In this document: piece after piece, positions 17,843 to 27,300 of the stretch | Numbering within the stretch: position 1 is the first letter of the stretch | Layout: each line of letters begins with the position of its first letter | Assembly (NCBI GenBank): GCA_946624065.1 | Contig: CAMORT010000005.1 | Coordinates: forward strand, 1-64,000 | Direction: 5' to 3' | DNA: 64,000 nt | DNA from: F23-D06 sp002392325 | GTDB taxonomy: Bacteria; Bacteroidota; Bacteroidia; Bacteroidales; WCHB1-69 | The notes under the pieces: model-generated | The model's input: the letters and a program-made list of their open reading frames with translations, nothing else | What the model was told of the DNA's origin: nothing | The model's database searches: none | Made by a program: the position numbers and the translations under genes

Positions 17843-18868
17843 TTAAAAGAGTTCTTGTTGTGGCGAAGCGAATTTGCTTTTGCCGAGATGTTCGTATGCC
17901 AGAGGGGTGGCCTCGCGCCCGCGCGGGGTGCGCATAAGGTATCCCTCTTGGATTAAGAACGGTTCATATACCTCTTCTATTGTGCCGGCGTCTTCACTTA
18001 CGGCTGTTGCCACTGTGCTCAACCCCACCGGACCGCCCTTGAACTTGTCGATGATGGTGCTCAGAATGCGGTTGTCCATCTCGTCCAAACCATGCTTGTC
18101 CACATTGAGTGCCGACAAGGCCACTTGTGTGATGGGCAGGGTGATAGTGCCGTCGCCCTTGATTTGCGCGAAGTCACGCACGCGCCGCAGGAGCAGGTTT
18201 GCGATACGGGGCGTGCCGCGGCTGCGGCCTGCGATTTCCAACGCGGCCTCATCGTGAATCGGGATGTCCAGAATGGATGCGGAACGCTGTATGATATGGC
18301 AAAGCGTTTCAGCATCGTAATATTGCAGGCGCAAGTTGATGCCGAAACGGGAGCGCAATGGGGCAGTGAGCAATCCAGACCGCGTGGTGGCACCCACCAG
18401 CGTGAACGGGTTCAGCGAGATCTGCACACTGCGGGCACTTGGACCGCTATCGATCATAATATCAATCTTATAGTCCTCCATGGCGGAGTAAAGGTACTCT
18501 TCCACCACGGGTGACAAACGATGTATTTCATCAATGAAAAGCACATCGTGGGGTTCCAGATTGGTGAGCAGACCGGCCAAGTCACCGGGCTTGTCGATGA
18601 CGGGACCGGAGGTGCAGCGCACATTCACGCCCATTTCGTTGCCAATGATGTGTGAAAGAGTGGTTTTCCCTAATCCTGGAGGTCCGTGCAGCAGAACATG
18701 GTCCAGCGCCTCGCCACGCGCTTTGGCCGCGTGCACAAACACCATGATGTTCTCAATCACCTGCTTCTGGCCCTGGAAGTCTTGGAAAACGGCAGGGCGG
18801 ATGGCTCTTTCGAACTCCTTGTCGGCTGACGACAACCGGGTGGCGGACGGATCTAAATTTTCGTTCAT
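17843..18868 (-). CDS. ruvB: Holliday junction branch migration helicase RuvB
   Basis: This 341-residue AAA+ motor of the RuvAB complex drives branch migration of Holliday junctions after RecA strand exchange. Walker A (HGPPGLGKTTLS), Walker B (DVLFIDEIHRLSP), sensor 1 (GATTRSGLLTAPLRSRFG, containing the Arg finger) and the winged-helix C-terminal end (EPFLIQEGYLMRTPRGR) are all present. The length is normal. It sits two bases after the TPR lipoprotein gene in the recA operon, coupling two recombination functions. ruvA and ruvC are not in the window. Confidence 0.97.
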   Translation of the reverse strand: MNENLDPSATRLSSADKEFERAIRPAVFQDFQGQKQVIENIMVFVHAAKARGEALDHVLLHGPPGLGKTTLSHIIGNEMGVNVRCTSGPVIDKPGDLAGLLTNLEPHDVLFIDEIHRLSPVVEEYLYSAMEDYKIDIMIDSGPSARSVQISLNPFTLVGATTRSGLLTAPLRSRFGINLRLQYYDAETLCHIIQRSASILDIPIHDEAALEIAGRSRGTPRIANLLLRRVRDFAQIKGDGTITLPITQVALSALNVDKHGLDEMDNRILSTIIDKFKGGPVGLSTVATAVSEDAGTIEEVYEPFLIQEGYLMRTPRGREATPLAYEHLGKSKFASPQQELF

Positions 18869-18870
18869 CG

Positions 18871-19875
18871 TTATTTGCTTTGCAGTTTGTCCAACCGGTT
18901 CAGACCTAAGATGGCTGGTTCAAAGTTGGTTTGTAGTTTCAGCGCCTTTTCGTAATCCTTGCGTGCCTTGTCGTATTGTCCCAAATATTCGTACGCCACG
19001 CCACGGTTGCACACGGAATACACAAAATCCGGATTTTCTTTGATTGCCTTTGTGAACAATTTGACGGCATCTTCATATTTGTTGAATGGCTCATCCAAAT
19101 ACATGTAACCCAGATTGTTAAGAGAGGGAATGTGCTTTTCATCCAGCTGGATGGCGGTTTTGTATTCCTGCTCTGCCTCTTGGTATTGCTCCAGATCCTG
19201 GTACAGTTTTCCCAAGTTGTAATGGATTTCCACATTGTTGGGATCCACATTCAATGCGTTTTGGTAATAGGAGGCGGCAAGGGGATTCAAACTCTTCTGA
19301 TAGAAATAACCCAGTTCCAGATAGGCCTTCACCTCTTTGGGATCTTGGTCTATAACCAATTGTAACATACGCAGATAAGCGGTAGTGTCCTGCATGTCCT
19401 TGTACATGAACGCTTTTATCAGGTATGCCTTAGGGTTGTATTTCTGTTGTTTGATGGCCTCATCCAGCGTCTCATTGCATTGCGTGAGCAGGTTCTCATG
19501 ATAGAAAAGTTCTGCCAGTTTCAATCGGGCCTCATTGTTCTTCGGGTCTTTCTGAATGGCCTTTTCCAGCATTTCCTCTGCCAAGTCGGTTTCCACTTGT
19601 GCAAAATACAAGTCTGACAACATAATATAATATTTGCTGCTGTCGGGTTGCAGTTTGACAGCGGTCTGCATGTCAGCTATGCCTTTGTCCACATCTTTGT
19701 GCATGTAGTAATAGTTGGCGCGCTGGTAGTACAGTTCCGAGTTTTTGGGATGTTTGTCGATACTCTTGCACAAAGCGGCCAGCTCTTCCGGCAGGTCTGC
19801 GTATTTCTTGTTGTTATGACAGCCGCAAAGAGTGACGAGCGCGCACAACAGCAAGAGGACGATACGGTTTTTCAT
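18871..19875 (-). CDS. TPR repeat lipoprotein
   Basis: This 334-residue protein has a lipobox (LVTLCGC, Cys about residue 19), so it should be a lipoprotein facing the periplasm or outer membrane. About seven to eight 34-residue TPR units follow (for example NSELYYQRANYYYMHKD, AYLELGYFYQKSLNPLAAS, IHYNLGKLYQDLEQYQEAE, LNNLGYMYLDEPFNKYEDA, CNRGVAYEYLGQYDKARKD). TPRs act as protein-docking scaffolds; partners are unknown. The gene lies between recA and ruvB with gaps of 6 and 2 bases, an odd place for an envelope protein. Confidence 0.85.
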   Translation of the reverse strand: MKNRIVLLLLCALVTLCGCHNNKKYADLPEELAALCKSIDKHPKNSELYYQRANYYYMHKDVDKGIADMQTAVKLQPDSSKYYIMLSDLYFAQVETDLAEEMLEKAIQKDPKNNEARLKLAELFYHENLLTQCNETLDEAIKQQKYNPKAYLIKAFMYKDMQDTTAYLRMLQLVIDQDPKEVKAYLELGYFYQKSLNPLAASYYQNALNVDPNNVEIHYNLGKLYQDLEQYQEAEQEYKTAIQLDEKHIPSLNNLGYMYLDEPFNKYEDAVKLFTKAIKENPDFVYSVCNRGVAYEYLGQYDKARKDYEKALKLQTNFEPAILGLNRLDKLQSK

Positions 19876-19881
19876 AGGATA

Positions 19882-20904
19882 CTATTGTTGGTTGTTTTTG
19901 ATTGCCTCACGAATCTTGGCTTCCAGTTCGTCGCAGAGTTCCGGATTGTCGGCCAGCAGTTGTTTCACACCCTCGCGGCCTTGCGCCAACTTGGTGTCGC
20001 CGTAGGAGAACCAGGAACCGGCTTTCTTGATGATGCCGTACTCCACGCCGAGGTCGATAATCTCGCCGCGCTTGGAGATGCCTTCGCCGAACATGATGTC
20101 AAATTCGGCTGTGCGGAATGGGGGCGCCACTTTGTTCTTGACGATTTTCACCTTCACATGGTTGCCGATAGAGGTGTCGCCATCCTTGATCTGGGCTTGG
20201 CGGCGGATATCCAAACGAACTGACGCATAGAATTTTAAGGCGTTACCACCCGTGGTGGTTTCCGGATTTCCGAACAAAATGCCGATCTTCTCGCGCAACT
20301 GGTTGATGAAAATGCAGCAGCAACCCGTCTTGTTGATGGTGGCGGTGAGTTTGCGCAGGGCCTGCGACATCAAACGCGCCTGCAATCCCATCTTGGAGTC
20401 GCCCATGTCACCCTCAATTTCGCTTTTCGGCGTAAGGGCGGCCACAGAGTCAATGACAATGATGTCGATGGCGCCCGAGCGGATGAGGTTGTCGGCGATT
20501 TCCAGGGCTTGTTCCCCGTTGTCGGGTTGCGAAATCAGCAAGTCGGAGGTGTTCACACCCAGTTTCTCAGCATAGAAACGGTCGAAGGCGTGCTCCGCAT
20601 CGATGAAGGCGGCAATGCCACCGTTTTTCTGCGCTTCAGCAATGGCGTGGATGGCCAAAGTTGTCTTACCGGATGATTCCGGTCCGTAAATTTCGATGAT
20701 ACGGCCCTTCGGGAGACCGCCCACACCCAGTGCGGCGTCCAGTCCGATGGAACCGGTGGAGATAACGTCCATATCTTCAACTTTGGTGTCGCCCATGCGC
20801 ATGATGGAGCCCTTGCCAAACTGTTTTTCCAGTTTTTCCAGCGTCGAATTCAGCACTTTCAACTTTTCGGCATTCACGCTGCTTTGTAATTCTTCTTTTT
20901 CCAT
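19882..20904 (-). CDS. recA: Recombinase RecA
   Basis: This 340-residue RecA has Walker A (GPESSGKTTLAIHA), Walker B (IDIIVIDSVAALTP), the loop L1 region (GDSKMGLQARLMSQALRKL), L2 (NQLREKIGILFGNPETTTGG) and the usual short acidic C-terminus. It forms filaments on single-stranded DNA, promotes strand exchange and triggers SOS cleavage of LexA-type repressors where these exist. The first gene of a six-gene minus-strand unit, with a TATCTTTG box 30 bases ahead of the start. No clear SOS box was seen in the short leader. Confidence 0.98.
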   Translation of the reverse strand: MEKEELQSSVNAEKLKVLNSTLEKLEKQFGKGSIMRMGDTKVEDMDVISTGSIGLDAALGVGGLPKGRIIEIYGPESSGKTTLAIHAIAEAQKNGGIAAFIDAEHAFDRFYAEKLGVNTSDLLISQPDNGEQALEIADNLIRSGAIDIIVIDSVAALTPKSEIEGDMGDSKMGLQARLMSQALRKLTATINKTGCCCIFINQLREKIGILFGNPETTTGGNALKFYASVRLDIRRQAQIKDGDTSIGNHVKVKIVKNKVAPPFRTAEFDIMFGEGISKRGEIIDLGVEYGIIKKAGSWFSYGDTKLAQGREGVKQLLADNPELCDELEAKIREAIKNNQQ

Positions 20905-20934
20905 AGGTTAATGTTTTTTTGAGTTAATAGAGCG

Positions 20935-20942
20935 CAAAGATA
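20935..20942 (-). promoter_or_regulatory. -7 box TATCTTTG for the recA operon
   Basis: On the minus strand TATCTTTG is followed by CGCTCTATTAAC and the recA start 30 bases on. It is the only evident promoter before six tightly packed genes. Confidence 0.75.
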
Positions 20943-21134
20943 CGATTTTTTACCATACGAAAAAGATGTGTTTTTTAACAAACAGTTCTTAAAATGAAAA
21001 TTGCAAATAATTGATTATCAGATATTAAAATCTTTTTTAAGAGATGATTGTTAAATGAAAAATGGAAGAAATTTGACCAAAACACCTGTATGAGCACGGA
21101 ATTTGTTTTTTTCGCATTTTTGCAACCCATAATC

Positions 21135-21233
21135 TCTTTCACCTCTTGTACCTCTTCTACCTTCTGCACCCCTTTCACCTCCTGCACCTATTGCACCTCT
21201 TTTACCCATTTCACCCCATTCACCCTTATGACC
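21135..21233. repeat. Nonamer tandem array carrying the trmO start codon
   Basis: Eleven consecutive 9-base units of the type NNNNNNACC (TCTTTCACC, TCCTGCACC and similar) run without a phase break. The last unit, CTTATGACC, contains the trmO ATG. The array is in frame with trmO and would encode a tripeptide repeat ending in Thr if translation began upstream. Confidence 0.85.
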
Positions 21234-21902
21234 CTCAACATTATCGCCCACGCACATAGTGAATTCCCTTCCAAGTTCGGCATTCCGCGACAGAGCGGTT
21301 TGGCCCCCTCGTTGCGCACACGCATCGTGTTTGAGCCGGAGTACCGCAATGCGGAGGCGTTGCGCGGCATAGAGGAGTTCTCGCATTTGTGGTTGATTTG
21401 GGGGTTTTCAGAGGTGAAGCAGGAACAATGGTCGCCCACGGTGCGTCCGCCGCGACTGGGCGGCAACCGGCGTATGGGCGTGTTCGCCACGCGCTCGCCT
21501 TATCGCCCCAATCCCATTGGGCTCTCCTGTGTGGAGTTGATCGAGGTGGACCTCTCGCCGAAGAATCCCACGCTCCTGGTAGGTGGCGCCGACCTCATGG
21601 ACGGCACACCCATCTACGACATCAAGCCCTATCTGTTAACCACTGATTGCCACCCGGAAGCCACTAAGGGTTTCACCCAAGTGCATGAGCATTATCAGGT
21701 GGAGGTGGAGATTCCTGAGGAGGTTGCCAAAATAATGCCCAAGGCGACATTAGAAAAATTGCGCGAAGTGCTTGCGCAGGACCCGCGCCCCGCCTACCAT
21801 GACGATGAGACCCGCGTGTATGGGTTCCCGTTTGAGGGGTATGAGGTGAAATTCTCCGTGAAGGAGGGCAAAGTGGTGGTGAAGGAGGTTAACTGGTCTT
21901 AA
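21228..21902 (+). CDS. trmO: tRNA(t6A37)-methyltransferase TrmO
   Basis: This 224-residue TrmO (TsaA/YaeB family) N6-methylates t6A37 in tRNA using SAM. Family signatures are FPSKFGIPRQSG, the core GIEEFSHLWLIWGF, RRMGVFATRSPYRPNPIG and LMDGTPIYDIKPYL, and the C-terminal extension DDETRVYGFPFEGYEV. The start at 21228 fits the family N-terminus; an in-frame extension back to 21048 or 21090 would read through the nonamer array. The gene's stop codon overlaps the convergent FISUMP gene by four bases (TTAA). The possible promoter is TTTG near 21100 with CATTTTTG near 21118. Confidence 0.92.
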   Translation: MTLNIIAHAHSEFPSKFGIPRQSGLAPSLRTRIVFEPEYRNAEALRGIEEFSHLWLIWGFSEVKQEQWSPTVRPPRLGGNRRMGVFATRSPYRPNPIGLSCVELIEVDLSPKNPTLLVGGADLMDGTPIYDIKPYLLTTDCHPEATKGFTQVHEHYQVEVEIPEEVAKIMPKATLEKLREVLAQDPRPAYHDDETRVYGFPFEGYEVKFSVKEGKVVVKEVNWS

Positions 21903-22678
21903 TCTTGCACGCAGCGGACGGATAATCCGTCGCTCTTATCGTGATTGCATCTTTCCACATCCGCGTAGTTATAATCGAGTCTGCGGCTGTATGCGTTGCA
22001 GTCATTGAACTTGTCAGCAGTCCAGAAATATGCGCGATAACTGAAATAGCTGGGACTTCCGTAGTACCCGCCAGCAGGCATGGCGGAAAAACCGGAAGCA
22101 TTATTGGAATTCGGGTCGTTGCCTACTGCACAGGAGTTGGAACTGTAGCTCCAACCTGTTGTGGAGGCCATGGCTTTCGCTATGTTACCATTGATCTCAT
22201 TGCAAACATATTGGATATTGCCTCCCACATAGTTGGTCAGTTGCTTCCATTCCGCATCGCTTGGCACATGCCAGCCGTCTGGGCATATTCCCTGAACATG
22301 GGCAGAATTGCTGTTGGATGAAGAATTTCGGGTTGTCGCAGCCCAGTTGTATAAATAACCGTAATCACTAATGTTTGAGGGGTTGTCGTTAGGGATATAT
22401 CGGTACGGGGTAGTAGAAGAAGAACCGGTGCTCAGAGGTATTTCTGTTCCATCGGCGAAATGGGTGGTTTTGAGGTTCTCCGCCATCCATAACTGGTCGC
22501 CCATGCGAACAGCGTTGTATTGATTGCCATCAATGTCCTGAACGGCATTTTGGACAATTACAGGTGTTTCTGGATACACAGGATTGGTGCCTTCTTCACC
22601 ATTCTCATGATGGCAGGCGGAGAGGCACAATGCGGCGGAAAATGTTGCCACAATCATCAAGTTCAATGCTCTTTTCAT
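21899..22678 (-). CDS. FISUMP-domain lipoprotein
   Basis: This 259-residue exported protein has a lipobox (ALCLSAC, Cys about residue 22). The rest matches the Fibrobacter succinogenes major paralogous domain: DIDGNQYNAVRMGDQLWMAENLKTT at about 70-95, DYGYLYNWAA, GICPDGWHVPSDAEWKQL, SGFSAMPAGGY, YFWTADKF and the C-terminal LSVRCVQD. FISUMP proteins are abundant surface lipoproteins in Fibrobacteres and Bacteroidota, and their role is not established. The start at 22678 follows a TATTTTTG box at 22736. The stop overlaps trmO by four bases. Confidence 0.9.
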   Translation of the reverse strand: MKRALNLMIVATFSAALCLSACHHENGEEGTNPVYPETPVIVQNAVQDIDGNQYNAVRMGDQLWMAENLKTTHFADGTEIPLSTGSSSTTPYRYIPNDNPSNISDYGYLYNWAATTRNSSSNSNSAHVQGICPDGWHVPSDAEWKQLTNYVGGNIQYVCNEINGNIAKAMASTTGWSYSSNSCAVGNDPNSNNASGFSAMPAGGYYGSPSYFSYRAYFWTADKFNDCNAYSRRLDYNYADVERCNHDKSDGLSVRCVQD

Positions 22679-22713
22679 AGTTTCAGGATTTTGGTTGTTG
22701 CGATAATGATGTC

Positions 22714-22726
22714 CTGCCTTAGGCAG
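22714..22726. repeat. Small hairpin in the FISUMP leader
   Basis: CTGCC TTA GGCAG forms a 5-bp stem with a 3-base loop in the 5' untranslated region of the FISUMP gene. The shape is like the other short-loop hairpins in the window. Confidence 0.45.
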
Positions 22727-22735
22727 AGGAGGGTA

Positions 22736-22743
22736 CAAAAATA
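22736..22743 (-). promoter_or_regulatory. -7 box TATTTTTG for the FISUMP gene
   Basis: TATTTTTG on the minus strand lies 57 bases ahead of ATG 22678. The transcript leader would contain the hairpin at 22714. Confidence 0.6.
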
Positions 22744-22788
22744 ATAAAATAATGCATTGATGCATCATAAAAAAAACGCTATCCCGTA

Positions 22789-22806
22789 GCAACTCCGAAG
22801 GGTTGC
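22789..22806. repeat. GCAACTC/GGGTTGC hairpin
   Basis: GCAACTC and GGGTTGC pair (one G-T) around CGAA, between the two divergent promoters. It resembles short intergenic palindromes common in Bacteroidota. Confidence 0.5.
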
Positions 22807-22837
22807 CCATTACGATGGATTTAATAACAAAAAATCC

Positions 22838-22845
22838 TATTTTTG
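22838..22845 (+). promoter_or_regulatory. -7 box TATTTTTG four bases before a start codon
   Basis: TATTTTTG is followed by CCGT and then ATG 22850. With the usual short -7 box to start-site distance, transcription would begin at or next to the A of the ATG. Confidence 0.6.
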
Positions 22846-22849
22846 CCGT

Positions 22850-24151
22850 ATGAAAAATTATTCCCAATACATTTTCATGCTCGCTCTGCTCGTGGCAACC
22901 GTTCTGGTATGCTCTGCTCAGGTGTGCGGCTGTACCGATTCGCTGGCACTCAATTTCAATCCTATGGCCACTCTTAACGATGGCAGTTGCCAATATGCCT
23001 CCACGATTATAATGCCGGTTGAGATTGGGGCGCTGGACTCGCAGTTGGGAAGTACCTCCTCTCTCTTTTATTGGGAAAATGGCTACTGGACGAATAATGA
23101 CCACAACGATAGCTGTTTATATCAAATTGACAGCACCAATGCGGAGACGATAGAAACCATCTGTTTTGATGGAATCCAGTATTATGATATGGAAGAAATT
23201 ACCCAGGACAGTCTCTATTTGTATTTCGGGGATGTGGGCAATAACAACGGCAACCGGCAAAATCTCAAAATCTTGAGAATTAGCAAGGAATCGATTTTGA
23301 ATCAGGCGGTCGTAATAGATACGATATGGTTTTCCTACGAGGACCAGACGGATTTTACCTCCAACCCTCAAGCCACTGATTTTGATTGCGAGGCGTTCAT
23401 CGTTTCCGGTGACAGCATCTATATCTTCACCAAAGAGTGGGTTTCCACCCAAACTACGATTTACGCTATTCCCAAGACACCGGGTGCACACATGGCACGC
23501 CGATGCGAAACCTATAATGTGAACGGACTGATTACGGGCGCAGCGTATATGCCTGAATATAAGTTGGTTGTTCTGTGTGGTTACGACTATGCCCCGTCGA
23601 ATTTGTTGTCGTCGCTCCATCCGTTTGTTTTATTATTGTATGATTTTCAAGGAGATAGATTCTTTTCGGGCAACAAACGGCGGTTGGATTTCGATTTTTC
23701 CACAAGGGCTCAGATTGAGGCCATAGCCACTCGTAATGCTTTGAACTACTATATCACCAATGAAAGCACCTCAATTCCAGTGATGGATCTTGTTGTTGAC
23801 ATTCCGCCAGCGCTCCAGCGGTTGGATTTGCGCGATTATCTTTTTCCGTATCTGAGCCGCTTTGGTGTTACAGACAATCCCGATGCTGTGCCGTCTTTGC
23901 AAAATCAGAAGGCGGACATCCGCATTTATCCCAATCCTGTCCACGACAAGATTTACATTGATTATACGCAGGATTTAGCTGGATCGGTTTATGAAATATA
24001 CAATCTTAGAGGTCAGAGAGTGGCGGAAGGTTTGTTGGATGAGCATGTTATTATGTTGGACAACGGAAACCTGCCTGCCGGGCAGTATGTTTTAACTGTT
24101 CGGGAAAACGGGAGTCTAAAATCGGTGTCTTTTATTAAAAAAAAGCAATGA
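22850..24151 (+). CDS. T9SS-exported protein of unknown function
   Basis: This is a 433-residue exported protein. The signal peptide ends at CSAQ (about residue 24) and is followed by a short Cys-rich segment (VCGCTDSLALNFNPMATLNDGSC), like the repeat found in some Bacteroidota adhesins. The middle (about 60-340) has propeller-like strands (LYLYFGDVGNNNG, SIYIFTKEWVS, YKLVVLCGYDYAP) but no catalytic motif was recognised. Residues about 360-433 are a type-A sorting domain (IYPNPVHDKIYI, YEIYNLRGQRVAEG, LPAGQYVLTV, FIKKKQ). The transcript is probably leaderless or nearly so. Monocistronic. Confidence 0.8.
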   Translation: MKNYSQYIFMLALLVATVLVCSAQVCGCTDSLALNFNPMATLNDGSCQYASTIIMPVEIGALDSQLGSTSSLFYWENGYWTNNDHNDSCLYQIDSTNAETIETICFDGIQYYDMEEITQDSLYLYFGDVGNNNGNRQNLKILRISKESILNQAVVIDTIWFSYEDQTDFTSNPQATDFDCEAFIVSGDSIYIFTKEWVSTQTTIYAIPKTPGAHMARRCETYNVNGLITGAAYMPEYKLVVLCGYDYAPSNLLSSLHPFVLLLYDFQGDRFFSGNKRRLDFDFSTRAQIEAIATRNALNYYITNESTSIPVMDLVVDIPPALQRLDLRDYLFPYLSRFGVTDNPDAVPSLQNQKADIRIYPNPVHDKIYIDYTQDLAGSVYEIYNLRGQRVAEGLLDEHVIMLDNGNLPAGQYVLTVRENGSLKSVSFIKKKQ

Positions 24152-24209
24152 TATAGGAGTTGATCTGAAGTGACAATAATGATAGGGATTCTATCACATA
24201 TTATGTTCG

Positions 24210-24226
24210 CGGCACCTCTGGTGCCG
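24210..24226. repeat. CGGCACC/GGTGCCG hairpin
   Basis: A perfect 7-bp stem with a TCT loop lies in the 190-base gap between two plus-strand genes, with no T-tract. Same form as the subtilase palindromes (7-bp stem, 3-base loop). A second small palindrome, TGATAG/CTATCA, lies about 20 bases upstream. Confidence 0.6.
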
Positions 24227-24282
24227 TACTCAAAGACTCCCCTTCTGAATCATTGCCCCAAAAAATAAGATAAGAAAAAATG

Positions 24283-24290
24283 TATTTTTG
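24283..24290 (+). promoter_or_regulatory. -7 box TATTTTTG for the beta-galactosidase
   Basis: TATTTTTG lies 51 bases ahead of ATG 24342. Confidence 0.65.
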
Positions 24291-24341
24291 CAAAATCCAT
24301 ACAGTTGTAAAATGCATTCATTTGTAACTGAAAAATCCTCA

Positions 24342-27300
24342 ATGAAAAAAATTCTCCTATACTTTATTATATTCTGTGCTGTTCTCTCCCTCTCCGCCCA
24401 GACCTTCACCGAGTGGCAGGATCCCAAAGTGTTCGAGGTGAATAAACTGTACCCGCGGGCCAACATTCCGCAAAACAACGAATATGCTGTCCAAAACCAT
24501 TCTTTTGAGAACCTTGATGGCCAGTGGAAGTTCTTTTATGTGCCCAACGCCGACGAGCGGCCCACCGACTTTTTCAAAACCGACTACGACGACAGCGGTT
24601 GGGGCACCATTCCTGTGCCGGGAAACTGGGAACTCAACGGCTATGGTGTGCCCGTCTATGTGAACACCACTAACGATTTCGACAACAGTCAGTTGCCACG
24701 AGTGCCCGTAAAAGGCAATGCCGTGGGCAGCTACCGCAAGTGGGTGAATATAGACAAAAAATGGAAAGACAAGCAAGTGATTATCAATGTTGGGAGTGCG
24801 AAGTCCTGCTTCTACCTCTGGGTGAACGGAGAGTTTGTGGGCTATAGCGAGGATGCCAAGACCAATTCCGAGTTCGACATCACCCCCTTCGTGCGTTTCG
24901 GGGAGCGCAATCTCATCGCCCTGCAGGTCTTCAAGTGGAGTGATGGCTCCTATTTCGAGTGCCAGGATTTCTGGCGGCTGAGTGGCATCGAGCGCGGCAT
25001 TACCCTCTACGCCCAACCCAGAACACGCATTTACGATTACAAAGTGGTGGCAGACCTGGATTCTACCTATAAACATGGGATTTTGGATATAGAGATGACT
25101 ATCGAAAATCTGGATTCCTGTCCGAAAGACCAAAGGCTCTATATTTCAGTCAATTTTCCAAAAAGAGACTTTAAGACAGAAGAGGTGATTTTTCATAATT
25201 ATGCCGACACGATTCATAAGAATACAGTGGGAAAACACTATGTTCGCTTGAAAGCCGAGTTGCCCGAAGTCACGCCTTGGACGGCTGAACATCCCCATTT
25301 GGAAAAGATGCTCATTTTTCTTTCCGACAGCAATAAAAAGCATATTGACAATGCCTGTGTGTATATCGGATTCCGCAATGTGAAAGTTGAAGACGGTCTT
25401 TTGAAAGTGAACGGCGTGCCTATTACCATCCGTGGGGTGAACCGCCATGAGCATGATCCCGAGACGGGCCATGTGGCCGACAAACGCATAGAGGAGGACA
25501 TCCTGCTGATGAAAGCCAACAACATCAACACGATTCGTACCAGCCACTATCCCAACTCGCCGGAATTTTACAATTTGTGTGACAAATACGGTTTGTATGT
25601 CATTGACGAGGCCAATGCGGAGTCGCACGCGCAGGGTTATGGAGAGAAGTCGCTGGCGAAACGCACTGACTTTAAGCGTGCTACGGTAGCGCGCACGCGC
25701 AACATGTACGAGCGTGACAAGAACCACCCGTGCGTCATTACTTGGTCGTTGGGCAACGAGTCGGGCAACGGCGTGTGCTACGAGGCGGCCTACGACTGGC
25801 TGAAAGACCAGGACAGCACGCGCCCCGTGCAGTACGAGCGCGCCCTCTACGACCGCAACACCGACATCGTGGCCATCATGTATCCCTCGGCGGACTACCT
25901 TTCCAAGTATGCACAGAAAAAGCAGGAGCGGCCGTTCATCATGTGCGAGTACGCGCACGCGATGGGCAACAGCTGCGGAGGCCTCCAGAACTACTGGGAC
26001 ACCATCTACAAATACCCGCAGTTGCAGGGCGGCTGTATTTGGGATTGGGTGGATCAGGGTCTGCTGACGAAAGATGCGCAGGGCCGGGAGTTCTACGCTT
26101 ACGGCGGCGACTTCGGGGAGAATATGCCCTCCGACGGCAACTTCTGCATCAACGGTCTGGTAGGTCCCGATCGCAAGCCGCACCCGCAGTTGGCCGAAGT
26201 GCGGAAGGTCTATCAGCCAGTCACCATTGAGGCGGTGGATTTGGACTCATTGAGGTTCCGTATCATCAACCGCTTCGATTTTACCAATTTACTGGATTTC
26301 AATATTTTCTATACGCTTCAGCCCGATGTGGCGCATGAAACACCCAAACATCCGAATGATTTTCTCTCCATCCCCAATCGTCCCATTATCGGATTTTTAA
26401 ATCAGTCTCTTGCACCCCACGACACGGCCTATTTCACTTTGCCAGAATCTTTTATCAAACAATGGATTCCTGACACTGTGCTGCCTGGGCGGGATGTGAT
26501 GCTGGATTTCTATGTGGTTAACACAAAGGGCACAAAGGACACAAAGGGTGCAAAGGACACGAAGGGAGCAAGGGGTGGATGGGGCACAAGAGGTGAAGAG
26601 GGTATAAAGGAAATAGGAAATGTAATCGCTTACGAACAGTTCAAGTTGCCGGTGCCGACGCGAAAAATCGAAGATTTTGAATTGGACACCACCTTTGCGG
26701 AGGTGGATTCATTTTCGATCATCAAATTCAAGGATATTAAAATTATTTTTGATGAAGCGAATGCTCGCATCTCATCCATCGAAAAAGGAGGTAAAGTCAT
26801 TGTGAGTCAGGGTCCAGAGTTGTGTTTTTGGCGTCCTCCGACGGATAACGATTATGTTGATGCCCATGGAGCGGAATTGTGGAGGAGAATAGGATTTGAC
26901 TCTCTTGTGAGAAAGACAAGTTATTATTCATTTGGCACAAAACCGTGGCAAGGCGGCGTGATAGTTGTCATTCAATCCGAAATGATGAATTGTAATGACG
27001 AGATTGTTATGGATGTTATTCAATTGTATCAGATTCGGACTTCAGGAGATATTGTGCTTCAAAACACGATTATTCCTCATAAATGGGTGGAAATCATACC
27101 TAAAGTGGGTGTGCAAATGAAGGTTTCCGACGAGTTAGTGACCACAGAATGGGTGGGTTATGCGCAGGAAACCTACAAAGACCGGCAGTCGTGCGGTTTT
27201 ATGGGTCATTACGAGGCACCAACAGACAATCTTTTCCATCACTATATGCGTCCGCAGGCGGCAGGCAATCGGATGAACACTCGCTATGTATCTCTCTTTG

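Noticed and set aside
21048..21227. N-terminal extension of TrmO as certain coding sequence
   Set aside because: It consists mostly of the nonamer array and does not match the family N-terminus, so it is reported only as a possibility.
25146..26183. A 345-codon minus-strand frame inside the beta-galactosidase
   Set aside because: Shadow of a conserved GH2 catalytic region; no signal, promoter or family match.
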